This document shows, piece by piece, positions 15,242-24,484 of a stretch of DNA of 64,000 nucleotides; the stretch's first letter is position 1; each line of letters opens with the position of its first letter. The notes below the pieces were generated by a model. The model did not search any database. It saw only the letters and a program-made list of their open reading frames with translations, and had not been told where the DNA came from. The stretch covers positions 62,001 through 126,000 of the forward strand of contig CBDDLJ010000023.1 of the NCBI GenBank assembly GCA_965230635.1, read 5' to 3'. This DNA comes from CBDDLJ01 sp965230635. GTDB lineage: Bacteria; Pseudomonadota; Gammaproteobacteria; UBA1113. A program made the position numbers and the translations under genes.

Positions 15242-16945
15242 ATGGACAAAACAGAAGATAGTGTAACAAATAATTCTTCGACTACTTGCGAAAAACCGGT
15301 CAATTTTCTTGAATTATTACCGCCAGAACTACTTTATAATAACATTTTTCCTTGCTTGAAAATACCTACCCTCAAAAATTTACGTTTGCTTAACTGGGCT
15401 ATTAATGCGCGAGCTAATGAATATATTTCTTCTTCGAAAGCGCTTTTCCTTCGTATAGCGACCAAGGCGCAACTTAATGGAGTGATTGGAAGCCTAACCC
15501 TGGGAGATGATTTTCCCTATGCGCTTATTCTCAATAAAGAAATGCTTGACGCTATATCCTCTATCATGGAAAGCAATGAGAGTGAACAAAAGCAAGAGAA
15601 AGCCTTATTAGCTAAGGTTTTTTATATAAACGTAAAATATACATCAATGACCAATAACTATATGTCCGCTATCAATAAGATAATACAATGTGGGAATGTC
15701 CACACGCTGGACCTTTACTCTAACCGTGTCACCGATGTGTCGGCACTGACGCAGGTCCACACGCTGGACCTTAGCTATTGTGCCCGGGTTACTGATGTGT
15801 CGGCACTGACACAGGTCCACGCGCTGTACCTTTGCGAAACCCCGGTCACCGATGTGTCGGCACTGGGGCAAGTCCACACGCTGGACCTTAGCGATACCGA
15901 GGTCACCGATGTATCAGCACTGAGGCAGGTCCACACGCTGAACCTTTACGAAACTCCGGTCACCGATGTGTCGGCACTGGGGCAGGTCCACACGCTGGAC
16001 CTTTGCGGTACCCCGGTTACCGATGTGTCGGCACTGGGGCAAGTCCACACGCTGGACCTTTGCAGTACCGAGGTCACCGATGTGTCGGCACTGACGAAGG
16101 TCCACACGCTGAACCTTGGCGAAACCCCGGTCACCGATGTGTCGGCACTGACGCAGGTCCACACGCTGAACCTTTTCGGTACCCCAGTCACCGATGTGTC
16201 AGCACTGAGGCAGATCCACACACTAGACCTTCGCGGTACTGAGGTCACCGATGTGTCGGCACTGGGGCAAGTCCACACGCTGAACCTTTGCGGTATCCAG
16301 GTCACCGATGTGTCGGCACTGACGCAGGTCCACACGCTGAACCTTAACAGTACCCCGATCACCGATGTGTCGGCACTGACGCAGGCCCACACGCTGGATC
16401 TTAGCTGTACCCAGGTCACCGATGTGTCGGCACTGAGCCAGGTCCATACATTGAACCTTTTCGGTACCCAGGTCACCGATGTGTCGGCACTGAGCCAGGT
16501 CCACACGCTGGACCTTAGCTATTGTACATGGGTCACTGATGTGTCGGCACTGGGGCAGATCCACACGCTGTCCCTTAGCAGTACCTGTGTCACCGATGTG
16601 TCGGCACTGACGCAGGTCCACACGCTGGATCTTAGCTATTGTACCGGTATCACTGATGTATCAGCACTGAGTCAGATCCACACGCTGAACCTTAGCGGTA
16701 TCCCAGTTACCGATGTGTCGGCACTGAGCCAGGTCCACACGCTGGACCTTTACAATACCTTTGTTGTTAAAGAATTGTCTGAACTACCCCCAGATAAAGT
16801 TAATAATAATAAAAATCTTGCCGCATTATGCCATATTAGCCATTTAGGATTAGATAATCTACATGTTCAACAAATGCTTGACCAAAGACGAGAGCAGGAG
16901 AAAAATGAACAAACCAGCAACCGAGGCTATAGTGGACCCCATTAG
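15242..16945 (+). CDS. F-box-like protein with about 19 leucine-rich repeats, copy 2 (567 aa)
   Basis: Tandem duplicate of the preceding gene. The first 150 codons differ at only a few positions (for example MDK for MGK and ARA for TRA), and the last 60 codons are almost identical. The LRR block (residues 153 to about 508) has two fewer units and a different order of variants such as LCETP, LYETP and LFGTP. The F-box-like segment at 22-60 is retained. Arrays that have diverged between otherwise near-identical ends suggest unit-level reshuffling, gain or loss, or selection on the binding face. The 3' flank carries a MITE insertion absent from copy 1. Likely a host-targeted effector; the target is unknown. 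Confidence 0.85.
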   Translation: MDKTEDSVTNNSSTTCEKPVNFLELLPPELLYNNIFPCLKIPTLKNLRLLNWAINARANEYISSSKALFLRIATKAQLNGVIGSLTLGDDFPYALILNKEMLDAISSIMESNESEQKQEKALLAKVFYINVKYTSMTNNYMSAINKIIQCGNVHTLDLYSNRVTDVSALTQVHTLDLSYCARVTDVSALTQVHALYLCETPVTDVSALGQVHTLDLSDTEVTDVSALRQVHTLNLYETPVTDVSALGQVHTLDLCGTPVTDVSALGQVHTLDLCSTEVTDVSALTKVHTLNLGETPVTDVSALTQVHTLNLFGTPVTDVSALRQIHTLDLRGTEVTDVSALGQVHTLNLCGIQVTDVSALTQVHTLNLNSTPITDVSALTQAHTLDLSCTQVTDVSALSQVHTLNLFGTQVTDVSALSQVHTLDLSYCTWVTDVSALGQIHTLSLSSTCVTDVSALTQVHTLDLSYCTGITDVSALSQIHTLNLSGIPVTDVSALSQVHTLDLYNTFVVKELSELPPDKVNNNKNLAALCHISHLGLDNLHVQQMLDQRREQEKNEQTSNRGYSGPH

Positions 16946-16967
16946 CTAGACAAAATATCAAGTATTT

Positions 16968-17137
16968 TATAGCGTTTCCCTATATTGTTGACCTATTCTA
17001 AGCGAGTATAGTGTTTGCTTGCGAGGTTTTAAAAGCGACGTTTACTTATTGTCAATAAGGTTTTGAAACCTCGCAAGCAGGCGCTAGGGCGCTAGATAAT
17101 GTCTTAGGATAGGTCAACAATATAGGGAAACGCTATA
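16968..17137. mobile_element. MITE-like palindromic element, subfamily I (170 bp), in the 3' flank of F-box/LRR gene 2
   Basis: Ends TATAGCGTTTCCCTATATTG and its reverse complement with CGCTATA enclose the family core (GCGAGTATAGTGTTTGCTTG). After gene 1 the corresponding sequence is uninterrupted (CAATCGCCTGACTAATACAT follows closely), and in a related remnant at 32,951-33,091 the bases AGTATTTTA/CAGGTATTTTA run straight on. Here AAGTATTTTA is followed by the element and then TAAATTCAATCGCC. The insertion is therefore later than the duplication and fits a TA target. Confidence 0.85.
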
Positions 17138-17355
17138 AATTCAATCGCCTGACTAATACATAGTTAATTTGCTGGTTTTTAGCAAGGATCCACCTTTCAT
17201 CACCGCAAGCATCCACTTCATCACCACCTAAAGGATCCAGTTAAAAAATTACTCAACTCCGGTGTTCCCGCTCACTAAATACGGGACTATTTTAAAAAAC
17301 TGCATCAAGAAAATAAATTAGAACCGGAGAAAATACTACCACCGAAATTGAAGCA

Positions 17356-17706
17356 GAACATGGAAGTAGAACGCATTCGAGAAATCAAAGGAAAACGGCA
17401 AACTCAAACCCACTACTATATTAGTTATTACCTCTACAGATTAAGCAAATCGCTAAGGCGATTCGATGTCATTGGCAAGTAGAAAACCAAGTACATTGGG
17501 TATTGGATGTAACTTACAAAGAAGATGACTGTCGCATTCGTCGGGAACATGCCACTGAAAATCTGGCCGTTATGAGACGATTTGCATTGAATATGGTGCA
17601 TCTGCATCCTGAGAAAAACAGTATGAAAAGTAAACTAAAAAAAGCTATATGGAATGATCACTTTAGCAGCGAATTAGTTGAAGGACAAAAAATAGTCAAA
17701 GTATGA
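17356..17706 (+). pseudogene. ISAs1-family transposase, C-terminal remnant with frameshift
   Basis: The frame MEVERIREIKGKRQTQTHYY is followed, after a shift, by AKAIRCHWQVENQVHWVLDV and TYKEDDCRIRREHATENLAV, then NMVHLHPEKNSMKSK. The block HWxVEN-hydrophobic-HWVLDV-EDxxRIR is characteristic of ISAs1-type transposase C termini. The N-terminal two thirds are missing, so it is inactive. The sequence to its left (17,160-17,350) contains BamHI-like GGATCC-flanked low-complexity DNA with no clear frame. Confidence 0.75.
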
Positions 17707-17942
17707 TTTTGCCCTAAGATACCAGTAACTTCCCATTGCTTTTTTGCATACGATAAACTAATCTAGTACATATCTTGAGCCCAGCTTTTCTACCAGCGGC
17801 GGATTAAGAATACGATTGTATGATAAATATAGCATAGCAGTCAGTGAGAAAAATAGCTAAATTTATCAATGCATTGTACTATTCACCTTAGTACAAAAAG
17901 TAGATTTTAGTAAACAAGTATACCTAAGGATGGGAATAACTT

Positions 17943-19577
17943 ATGCAGCAAGATAAAGCCAAATTTGCTAATTTATATACGACGAAACCAGCTCAACCAA
18001 ATGATCCTGAAGGCATCCGTCAATATTTTTTGCGTATCATTGAAATGATGCCGAATAGTGTTTATTGGCTTGATCGTAATTGCGTAACACTGGGATGTAA
18101 TAAAAATGTTCTCAATGAAGTTGGACTAAACAGCCTCGAAGAATTTGTTGGCTTAACTTATGAAGAATTAGGTCAAAAAGCGAATTGGACAGAAAATCAA
18201 GCCTCATTATTCAAAAAATATGACATGGAGGTCATGGAAACAGGTAAACCCAAAATTAACATTGAAGAACCGCCTCTCTATGATAAAAACGGTAAACCTA
18301 TCTACTCAATGTCCACTCGTGTTCCTCTGTTTAATGATGACAAAGAAATCATTGGTATCGTTGGTATTTCAGTTGATATTACCGAATTAAAAAAAATGCA
18401 AGAAAAATTGGCTATTGCCCAAGCAAAAGAATTAGCCAATGAAGAAAAAGCAGCTTTTATCGCGAATATGCGCCATGATTTTCGTACACCGTTATCAGAA
18501 TTAACGCATACAATTGAAGTGTTAAAATCATCACAAGATCTTGATGAGCATGAAGTACAATCTCTGATCTCTTACATGGATAGCGCCGTTGGTCGATTAT
18601 CTCACTTGATAGAATCTGTTGTTGATTTTGCTAGAATCAAATCAGAAAACTTCTCCTTGATCCTGAATGAATTTGACTTACGTCAAGTACTAGAAGCTGT
18701 TGTAGATACCTTTGCCGAAAAAGTAAGATTAAAAAAAATAAAATTGCTCGTTGATTACCCAGAAACAGTAGCACATCTTGTCATCAGTGACACTCCTTGT
18801 GTCACCCGAATTCTATACAATCTTATTAGTAATGCGATTAAATTTACTGACTCTGGTAATGTAACAATTCGTGTAGAAGAAGCGGGCTATGAAGGCGACA
18901 AAATTAATTTACGTCTATCGATCAAAGATACAGGTATCGGCATTAGCCAAAAAACCATCGAGTCACTATTCGAAGACTTTAAACGTTTAGAGCCTTCTTA
19001 CAAAGGCTTAACAGAAGGACTTGGCATTGGCTTACCTATAACAAAAAAGTTTGTAGATAAAATGGGTGGTCACATTCAGATTGACAGTCAAAAAGAGCAA
19101 GGAACTACCGTAACGGTGACATTGCCGTTTACTCAACAACCCATTAAAAACATCTTACTGAGCTGGCAGAAAAACAATCAATCTGCTAGCATTATGCTGG
19201 TAACCGATGATCCTGAAGAAGGACAAATACTAAAAAAACAATTAACTGGCAAAGAAAAACAAACCAGTTTTATCGTTGTTCCCAGTAAAGAATTTTTAAA
19301 AGCATTTATGCAAGCTGCAGTAAAGAACATGACAGTAGATATTTTAATCATTGATGATAAAATTAATGCATTCAACTATAAAGAATTAATTCATGTTCTT
19401 AAAACAATGGCTGTAGATACTATGCCTCTATTCTTACTGATCACAGATAATTCTGATTTAGTTTCTACTTATTCTGCCAAAGAAGCCGGTGTGGAAGAAT
19501 GCTTTGTTCGGCCAATAAAACCATCGATCTTTTTAACACGTCTATCTCAGCTTTGGAAGTCTCATCAAACTAGATAA
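17943..19577 (+). CDS. Cytoplasmic PAS hybrid histidine kinase with C-terminal receiver-like domain, 544 aa
   Basis: A PAS domain (about 28-150, ending GISVDITELKKMQEKL) is followed by a short coiled coil, then a HisKA domain with phospho-acceptor His178 in NMRHDFRTP. The ATPase domain has NLISNAIKFTD, IKDTGIGIS and GLGIGLPITKKF. The C-terminal 130 residues form a receiver-like fold with an acidic pocket (VTDD), a possible acceptor Asp in LIIDDK and the conserved Lys in RPIKPS. No membrane helix is present, so it senses an internal signal. No separate response regulator gene is adjacent, and phosphotransfer partners must lie elsewhere. It has its own upstream region of about 230 bases. Confidence 0.88.
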   Translation: MQQDKAKFANLYTTKPAQPNDPEGIRQYFLRIIEMMPNSVYWLDRNCVTLGCNKNVLNEVGLNSLEEFVGLTYEELGQKANWTENQASLFKKYDMEVMETGKPKINIEEPPLYDKNGKPIYSMSTRVPLFNDDKEIIGIVGISVDITELKKMQEKLAIAQAKELANEEKAAFIANMRHDFRTPLSELTHTIEVLKSSQDLDEHEVQSLISYMDSAVGRLSHLIESVVDFARIKSENFSLILNEFDLRQVLEAVVDTFAEKVRLKKIKLLVDYPETVAHLVISDTPCVTRILYNLISNAIKFTDSGNVTIRVEEAGYEGDKINLRLSIKDTGIGISQKTIESLFEDFKRLEPSYKGLTEGLGIGLPITKKFVDKMGGHIQIDSQKEQGTTVTVTLPFTQQPIKNILLSWQKNNQSASIMLVTDDPEEGQILKKQLTGKEKQTSFIVVPSKEFLKAFMQAAVKNMTVDILIIDDKINAFNYKELIHVLKTMAVDTMPLFLLITDNSDLVSTYSAKEAGVEECFVRPIKPSIFLTRLSQLWKSHQTR

Positions 19578-19637
19578 AATAAATTTTAATTATGTTAATT
19601 TTACTTGGCCATACAATGCATCAACTCTGATGGTCAC

Positions 19638-21635
19638 TCAAGATAGACCCAGGCGTTTAAGCAATTCCCCCGGAGACATGGCCACTGAGGAGCCTATCGG
19701 TAGAGTATAAACCTTCTGATTACTATCTATTTTTTCAATATCATCATGATACTGTTCAGCAAACGAATTTAACCGATCAATATATTTACTTCGCCCCAGC
19801 TCTTGTGCACATTGCAATGTCTGATGAAACACTTTTACAACACTATCGGCATGATGCATTAGCAAATAGTCAAACATTTCCAGATTATTTTTATCGATAA
19901 TAATCTCGATTGATGTGCGCATATCAGTTTCACGTACTGCAGTTGGATCAGCACCATTTTGCAAATAAAACTTAACTATTTTATTCCATCCCTGTTGGCA
20001 AGCATATGACAACGGTGTACCTCGCATGTTTCTAGCGCCTTGCATAAGATCAAGAAAAAAAATAGAGCGTGATGAGCTTTTTATAACTTTATTAAGAGTG
20101 CTTATACTGGGCTCTTTTCCTGGTTGGAATGTTAAATATCCGAAAGCGGTATATCCTTCATATGAATATCTTGTTAGGCTTGCTCCATGTTGCAAAAGCA
20201 AATGCATAGGCTTTTCTTTTTGAGCGATACAGCTTTTTTGTAATAAAGTGTAACCTTTCTGATCTATACAGTCTGGAAAACAGTTTAGCTGCTCCAATAA
20301 TAATGAAAAACCTTTCCAATAACTTCTTTCATAAGCTAACTGTAATGGTGTTAGCCGGAGGCTTGGAATAGTTAAATTCAAATTTAAGTTTGGAGCTATT
20401 TTGTGAATAAGCAGAAGTAGATCGTCACAATGAAAAAGCAATGCTTGGCCAAAATCATCTAAACTTAAATCTATCAATTTAAGCAAAGGTATCAATACCT
20501 TTGCTTTATGCTCATCTTGCAACAAGTGAACATAATGAGACTTATTTCTTATTACATAATTTAGTTCAGCACGTGCCTGTTTAACTATTTGACGCTGTTG
20601 GATTATGCTGTTTAAAACATCATCATCATTTGAGCTAATTTCGAACAAATCAGAATAGAGAGAGTGTTTTTTTACTAGGTTAGCTGCTCTTAACAAAGTA
20701 ACATTAATGGCAGCTTGTTGCTTTTTATTTTTACGAGAGACAGTTAATTGTTTATCGAGAATGATAATCTCTTGTTTGATTTCTGAAATTCTATTTTTGA
20801 CTGCAACTGTTTTCGAAAGAGCAGGAGATTTTTCTTTTGAGGCAACAGTAAGCCTCTTTTCTTCATCATCCTTTTTACTCACTTTAGCGGCTAACATTTC
20901 CTTAGAATTCACTTTGCTTTCTGTCTCTTCTCTCTTAACACCAATCTTCTCTTGCATTGCTTTTTTCTCTTTAATTGCATTCAAGTGCCGTGAAAAAAAA
21001 GTAATAAGGTTATCATTAGACTCTAATAAAACCGACTGATATTTTTTTAGTAATGTAATAATTTCATTTGTTGACTGTTCTATCTCATTTAACATTTCAG
21101 ATGACTTCTTATCAGAGGTGGTTTTTTCGCGCTCCATATGCAACTGACTTAATTCATCTAGTTTCGGCTTATAATGTTTATCGAACTGCTGCTTATATAG
21201 ATTGTGCACTGAATTTGCTACAGAATAAAACTGACTGGCATAGCTGATAGCAATATTTATTAACCGTGGCTCAAAATTAATTATTTCTTTTGCCACTTTC
21301 TTCACATCATTTGATAAATAGTTACCATAACGATCAAAGTAAAAATGCATCCTCTTACTAGACTCAAACGCTAGTGTTACATGCGTGCTCGAAAGCTTGC
21401 TTATCTCATGTTTTGATTGATACTCATATATAGAAATATGTTGATCAGATAGTTCAACGAGCTCTTTATCGATTAAAAACTGCTCATTAATGCATTGAGC
21501 AGGTGTAATCATATAGTATTGTTGTTGTTTGTATTGTGTTTCGTCGTCTGGACGTGTTGTCTTTAAGCTAATAGAACCCATATTAGCAAATTTTTTTTGC
21601 GCTGCCTGTATGAAAAAAAAATTAGGATTTTTCAT
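19638..21635 (-). CDS. Large ankyrin-repeat and coiled-coil protein, 665 aa
   Basis: The N-terminal 200 residues are helical. A charged coiled-coil stretch (about 195-310, rich in K/E, e.g. KEMLAAKVSKKDDEEKRL) follows. Residues about 420-620 hold ankyrin repeats, e.g. KGYTLLQKSCIAQ, MHLLLQHGASL, GTPLSYACQQGWNKIVKFYL and QNGADP. No signal peptide is seen. In Legionella, Coxiella and Rickettsiella relatives such proteins are commonly type IV-secreted effectors; here that is inference only. The gene is convergent with the histidine kinase and has a free-standing upstream region. Confidence 0.75.
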   Translation of the reverse strand: MKNPNFFFIQAAQKKFANMGSISLKTTRPDDETQYKQQQYYMITPAQCINEQFLIDKELVELSDQHISIYEYQSKHEISKLSSTHVTLAFESSKRMHFYFDRYGNYLSNDVKKVAKEIINFEPRLINIAISYASQFYSVANSVHNLYKQQFDKHYKPKLDELSQLHMEREKTTSDKKSSEMLNEIEQSTNEIITLLKKYQSVLLESNDNLITFFSRHLNAIKEKKAMQEKIGVKREETESKVNSKEMLAAKVSKKDDEEKRLTVASKEKSPALSKTVAVKNRISEIKQEIIILDKQLTVSRKNKKQQAAINVTLLRAANLVKKHSLYSDLFEISSNDDDVLNSIIQQRQIVKQARAELNYVIRNKSHYVHLLQDEHKAKVLIPLLKLIDLSLDDFGQALLFHCDDLLLLIHKIAPNLNLNLTIPSLRLTPLQLAYERSYWKGFSLLLEQLNCFPDCIDQKGYTLLQKSCIAQKEKPMHLLLQHGASLTRYSYEGYTAFGYLTFQPGKEPSISTLNKVIKSSSRSIFFLDLMQGARNMRGTPLSYACQQGWNKIVKFYLQNGADPTAVRETDMRTSIEIIIDKNNLEMFDYLLMHHADSVVKVFHQTLQCAQELGRSKYIDRLNSFAEQYHDDIEKIDSNQKVYTLPIGSSVAMSPGELLKRLGLS

Positions 21636-21902
21636 TTGTTTACCCTCGACTTTATTGTATATGAAAATTGCTATTCATCCCTGCTAAAATTTTGATATAC
21701 CAAAACTAGCAGAAAAATAGTAGCACGTAATAGCATCATCCAAATGTACTGTCCAATATCAGTAATTCCATGTTTAATTAAAACGCCAATTCGGAGTTTA
21801 AGCTGTTATAAATCAACACGTTAATAAACGTTGGTTGTTGGAACTAGGACAATCTGGTGATATCTTGTGCAATTTTTTACTATCTAAAGTAAGGAAATTG
21901 AT

Positions 21903-22225
21903 ATGGATATCAATCAACTCGCTTATATTTTCTACGAAATTGATAATTTTTGCAAGGCGTTTTCACAGTATAGGGAACAAAAATTATTACCCGCGCCCAG
22001 CTTGCAAGGACAACGTGGGCCCAAATGTTGTCTCAGCGATAGCGAAATAATGACCATCATTATCGCTTTTCAATTTTCAATTACCGGGGTATCGACATTT
22101 TAAAACGCTTTATACCGGTCACTTGGTATGTTTTTTATACCAAGCATTTCTTAAACTGCCTAGTTACAATCGCTTTATTGAGTTGATGGGGCATGTTATT
22201 TTTCCCTTAGTTCTGTTTTCTCAAT
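21903..22225 (+). pseudogene. IS982-family transposase, N-terminal half, frameshifted and truncated
   Basis: The frame begins MDINQLAYIFYEIDNFCKAF, then LLPAPSLQGQRGPKC and LSDSEIMTIIIAF. After a break near 22,090 it continues as FKTLYTGHLVCFLYQAFLKL, SYNRFIELMGHVIFPLVLFS. This is the N-terminal half of an IS982-type DDE transposase. It is cut off at 22,226 by the end of a MITE-like element, and the catalytic remainder is missing. Confidence 0.75.
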
Positions 22226-22242
22226 TATAGCGTTTCCCTATA
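22226..22242. repeat. Solo MITE end joining IS982 remnant to truncated pilS
   Basis: TATAGCGTTTCCCTATA is the terminal 17 bases of the subfamily I element. It marks the exact join between the cut transposase on its left and the cut pilS gene on its right, which suggests a deletion mediated by the element. Confidence 0.6.
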
Positions 22243-22735
22243 ACGGGTTACGAACTTCATGTGCAATACTTATGGATAAACGACCCAAAGAAACTAATTT
22301 AATTTGCTGGGCATGTTGAGCAATACGGGCTGTATCCTCTAGAAAAATCACATTAACATAAACATAGCCTTTTTCTTCTCTTATTTTTTGTTATTTCTTA
22401 GTAAATGGTTTGCCTAATAATATCCAAGCAGAATGATTCATATAGCAGATATGATCATTTTTATCAACAATAATACCCGAAGGCATGCGCTGAATAATTA
22501 ATTCATTGAGCTGCTTTAATTCTGCAACTTTAATACTTTTTTCAATGATAGCCGATTCACTTAAGTATAATCGTTTTGGCAAACTATACGCTAAAATTGC
22601 CGTAGCAAAAAATGTTGCACCTAATATTCCACTATGTATATAAGCACTGGTTGTTAAAAATGAACCTAGATCTAACATGGCATGCTGTAATATAATAGTG
22701 ATACTGGCAATAGCGGCAAAAACAACGGCTTAGAG
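22243..22735 (-). pseudogene. pilS: PilS-like sensor histidine kinase of type IV pili, truncated inside the H-box
   Basis: Minus-strand frames encode PilS-like membrane helices (AVVFAAIASITIILQHAML and HSGILGATFFATAILAY), a PAS-like linker (LNELIIQRMPSGIIVDKNDH) and, after a shift, AQHAQQIKLVSLGRLSISIA then HEVRNPL. It ends right after the H-box, where the MITE end begins. The ATPase domain and any pilR partner are gone. The gene is also cut at its 5' side, where a stop precedes the last helix. In relatives PilS/PilR controls pilin expression, so this lineage has lost that switch here. Confidence 0.7.
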
Positions 22736-22840
22736 ATAATGAACTGCTTGGGTATATACTGATCCCAGGTATAATTTAACTAGAGTAAGCCAATGAAAAA
22801 ATTGTTTATTTTATATGCTTAAGTGAAAAAGGTTAACAAA

Positions 22841-24484
22841 ATGTCTAAAAAACTAACAATTGTATTAGGGCAACTGAATTTTCTTGTGGGTGACGTTGTT
22901 GGCAATATAGAAAAAATGAAACAAGCGATAGCAACAGCCCAACAACAGTGGCAAGCTGATCTCATCGTTTTCCCTGAACTCGCTCTCTGTGGCTATCCTC
23001 CAGAAGATTTACTCTTTCATGATGGTTTTAAACAACAAATTAAGCAAGGCTTACAATATTTAGAAAAAGTCTCTACCAATATCGCCATTATTGTTGGCTT
23101 CCCAGACTATATTGATAGTGATATTTACAATGCGGCCGCCTTTATACACGCTGGTCACATCAAACAAGTCTACCATAAGCAATTATTACCCAATTACGGT
23201 GTCTTTGATGAAAAACGTTATTTTGTAGCTGGCAAAAAAAACAGTATCATTGAATTTAAAGGCATTAACATTGGCCTATTGATCTGTGAAGATTTATGGT
23301 ATGACCACCCCATAACTGATTGCGTTGCAAAAGACGCAGAAATGGTTATTTGCATCAATGCATCTCCCTTCCATTTTGAAAAACTATCGGAAAGAAAAAA
23401 CCAATTACATTATCATGCAACGAGATTAGCGCTTCCCATCATTTATCTACAAACGATTGGTGGGCAAGATGAATTAGTCTTTGATGGTGGTTCTTTTGTT
23501 ATTAATAATGTAGGTGAAATTACTCATAGTAGCCCTTTGCTACAAGAACATTTACTACCAGTCAACTACTGTTTTAATAGAAAATCTTTTCACCAACCTT
23601 ATATAACACGTCCAGAATTAGCACTAGACGAACACATTTATAAAGTGCTGGTACTAGGTGTCAAAGATTATGTAACAAAAAACAAATTCCAAGGTGTAGT
23701 ACTAGGATTATCTGGTGGCATTGACTCAGCGCTAGTATTAGCTATTGCTGTTGATGCATTAGGTGCTGATAACGTTCAAGCCCTGATGATGCCCTCTCGC
23801 CACACTGCTGACATGAGCATAGAAGATGCACAAATACTAGCAAAGCAAGCCGGGGTTTCTTATCGCAGCATTTCCATAGAGCCTATGTATAATGCTTTTC
23901 TTATACAGCTGGCAACTGAGTTTACCGGTTATGACGTTAATACTACTGAAGAAAATATCCAAGCGCGCATCCGCGGTATGATTTTAATGGCGATTTCTAA
24001 TAAAAAAGGAAGTTTAGTGTTAACAACGGGAAATAAAAGTGAAATGGCTGTTGGTTATGCAACACTCTATGGTGATATGGCAGGCGGTTTCTCTGTGTTA
24101 AAAGATGTGCCTAAAACATGGGTTTATCAATTAGCAAATTATCGCAATCGGCAACAACCCCTAATCCCGGAGCGGATTATTACCCGCCCTCCTTCAGCGG
24201 AACTTTCACCGGACCAAGTAGATGAAGATTCTCTGCCACCTTATTCTATACTGGATGACATCTTAGCACTGTACGTCGAGCAAGATAAATCACGTGAGGC
24301 TATCATTGCTGCTGGGCATGAAGCAAATATAGTGGATCAAGTGTTAAAGATGGTTGACCAAAATGTCTATAAGCGTCGTCAAGCGCCACCTGGCATACGA
24401 ATAACACGCCGCGCATTTGGTCGAGAACGACGTTTCCCTATTACCTCAGGTTTTCAACACGGAGCATTTAATGAAAAAGATTGA
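22841..24484 (+). CDS. nadE: Glutamine-dependent NAD(+) synthetase, 547 aa
   Basis: An N-terminal nitrilase-type glutaminase domain (about 1-260) has the catalytic set: Glu in VFPELALCGYPPEDLL, Lys in YHKQLLPNYGVFDE and Cys in GLLICEDLWY. The C-terminal synthetase domain has the PP-loop VLGLSGGIDSALVLAIAVDA and TTGNKSEMAVGYATLYGDMA. It amidates deamido-NAD using glutamine, the last step of NAD synthesis. The frame opens at GTG 22823, but ATG 22841 with AAAGG 8 bases upstream is the better start. The 3' end overlaps glnB by 14 bases, which links NAD synthesis to nitrogen sensing in one transcript. Confidence 0.93.
   Translation: MSKKLTIVLGQLNFLVGDVVGNIEKMKQAIATAQQQWQADLIVFPELALCGYPPEDLLFHDGFKQQIKQGLQYLEKVSTNIAIIVGFPDYIDSDIYNAAAFIHAGHIKQVYHKQLLPNYGVFDEKRYFVAGKKNSIIEFKGINIGLLICEDLWYDHPITDCVAKDAEMVICINASPFHFEKLSERKNQLHYHATRLALPIIYLQTIGGQDELVFDGGSFVINNVGEITHSSPLLQEHLLPVNYCFNRKSFHQPYITRPELALDEHIYKVLVLGVKDYVTKNKFQGVVLGLSGGIDSALVLAIAVDALGADNVQALMMPSRHTADMSIEDAQILAKQAGVSYRSISIEPMYNAFLIQLATEFTGYDVNTTEENIQARIRGMILMAISNKKGSLVLTTGNKSEMAVGYATLYGDMAGGFSVLKDVPKTWVYQLANYRNRQQPLIPERIITRPPSAELSPDQVDEDSLPPYSILDDILALYVEQDKSREAIIAAGHEANIVDQVLKMVDQNVYKRRQAPPGIRITRRAFGRERRFPITSGFQHGAFNEKD

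Noticed and set aside
13613..16621. Many long antisense open frames across the LRR arrays (Arg/Gln-rich 57-bp periodic peptides)
   Set aside because: They simply mirror the GC-rich 57-bp repeats of the F-box/LRR genes. Their periodicity follows the sense codons and they lack starts with ribosome sites.
13700..16760. Possible CRISPR array (regular 57-bp repeats)
   Set aside because: Repeats are contiguous and in-frame coding LRR units with no unique spacers, leader or cas genes.
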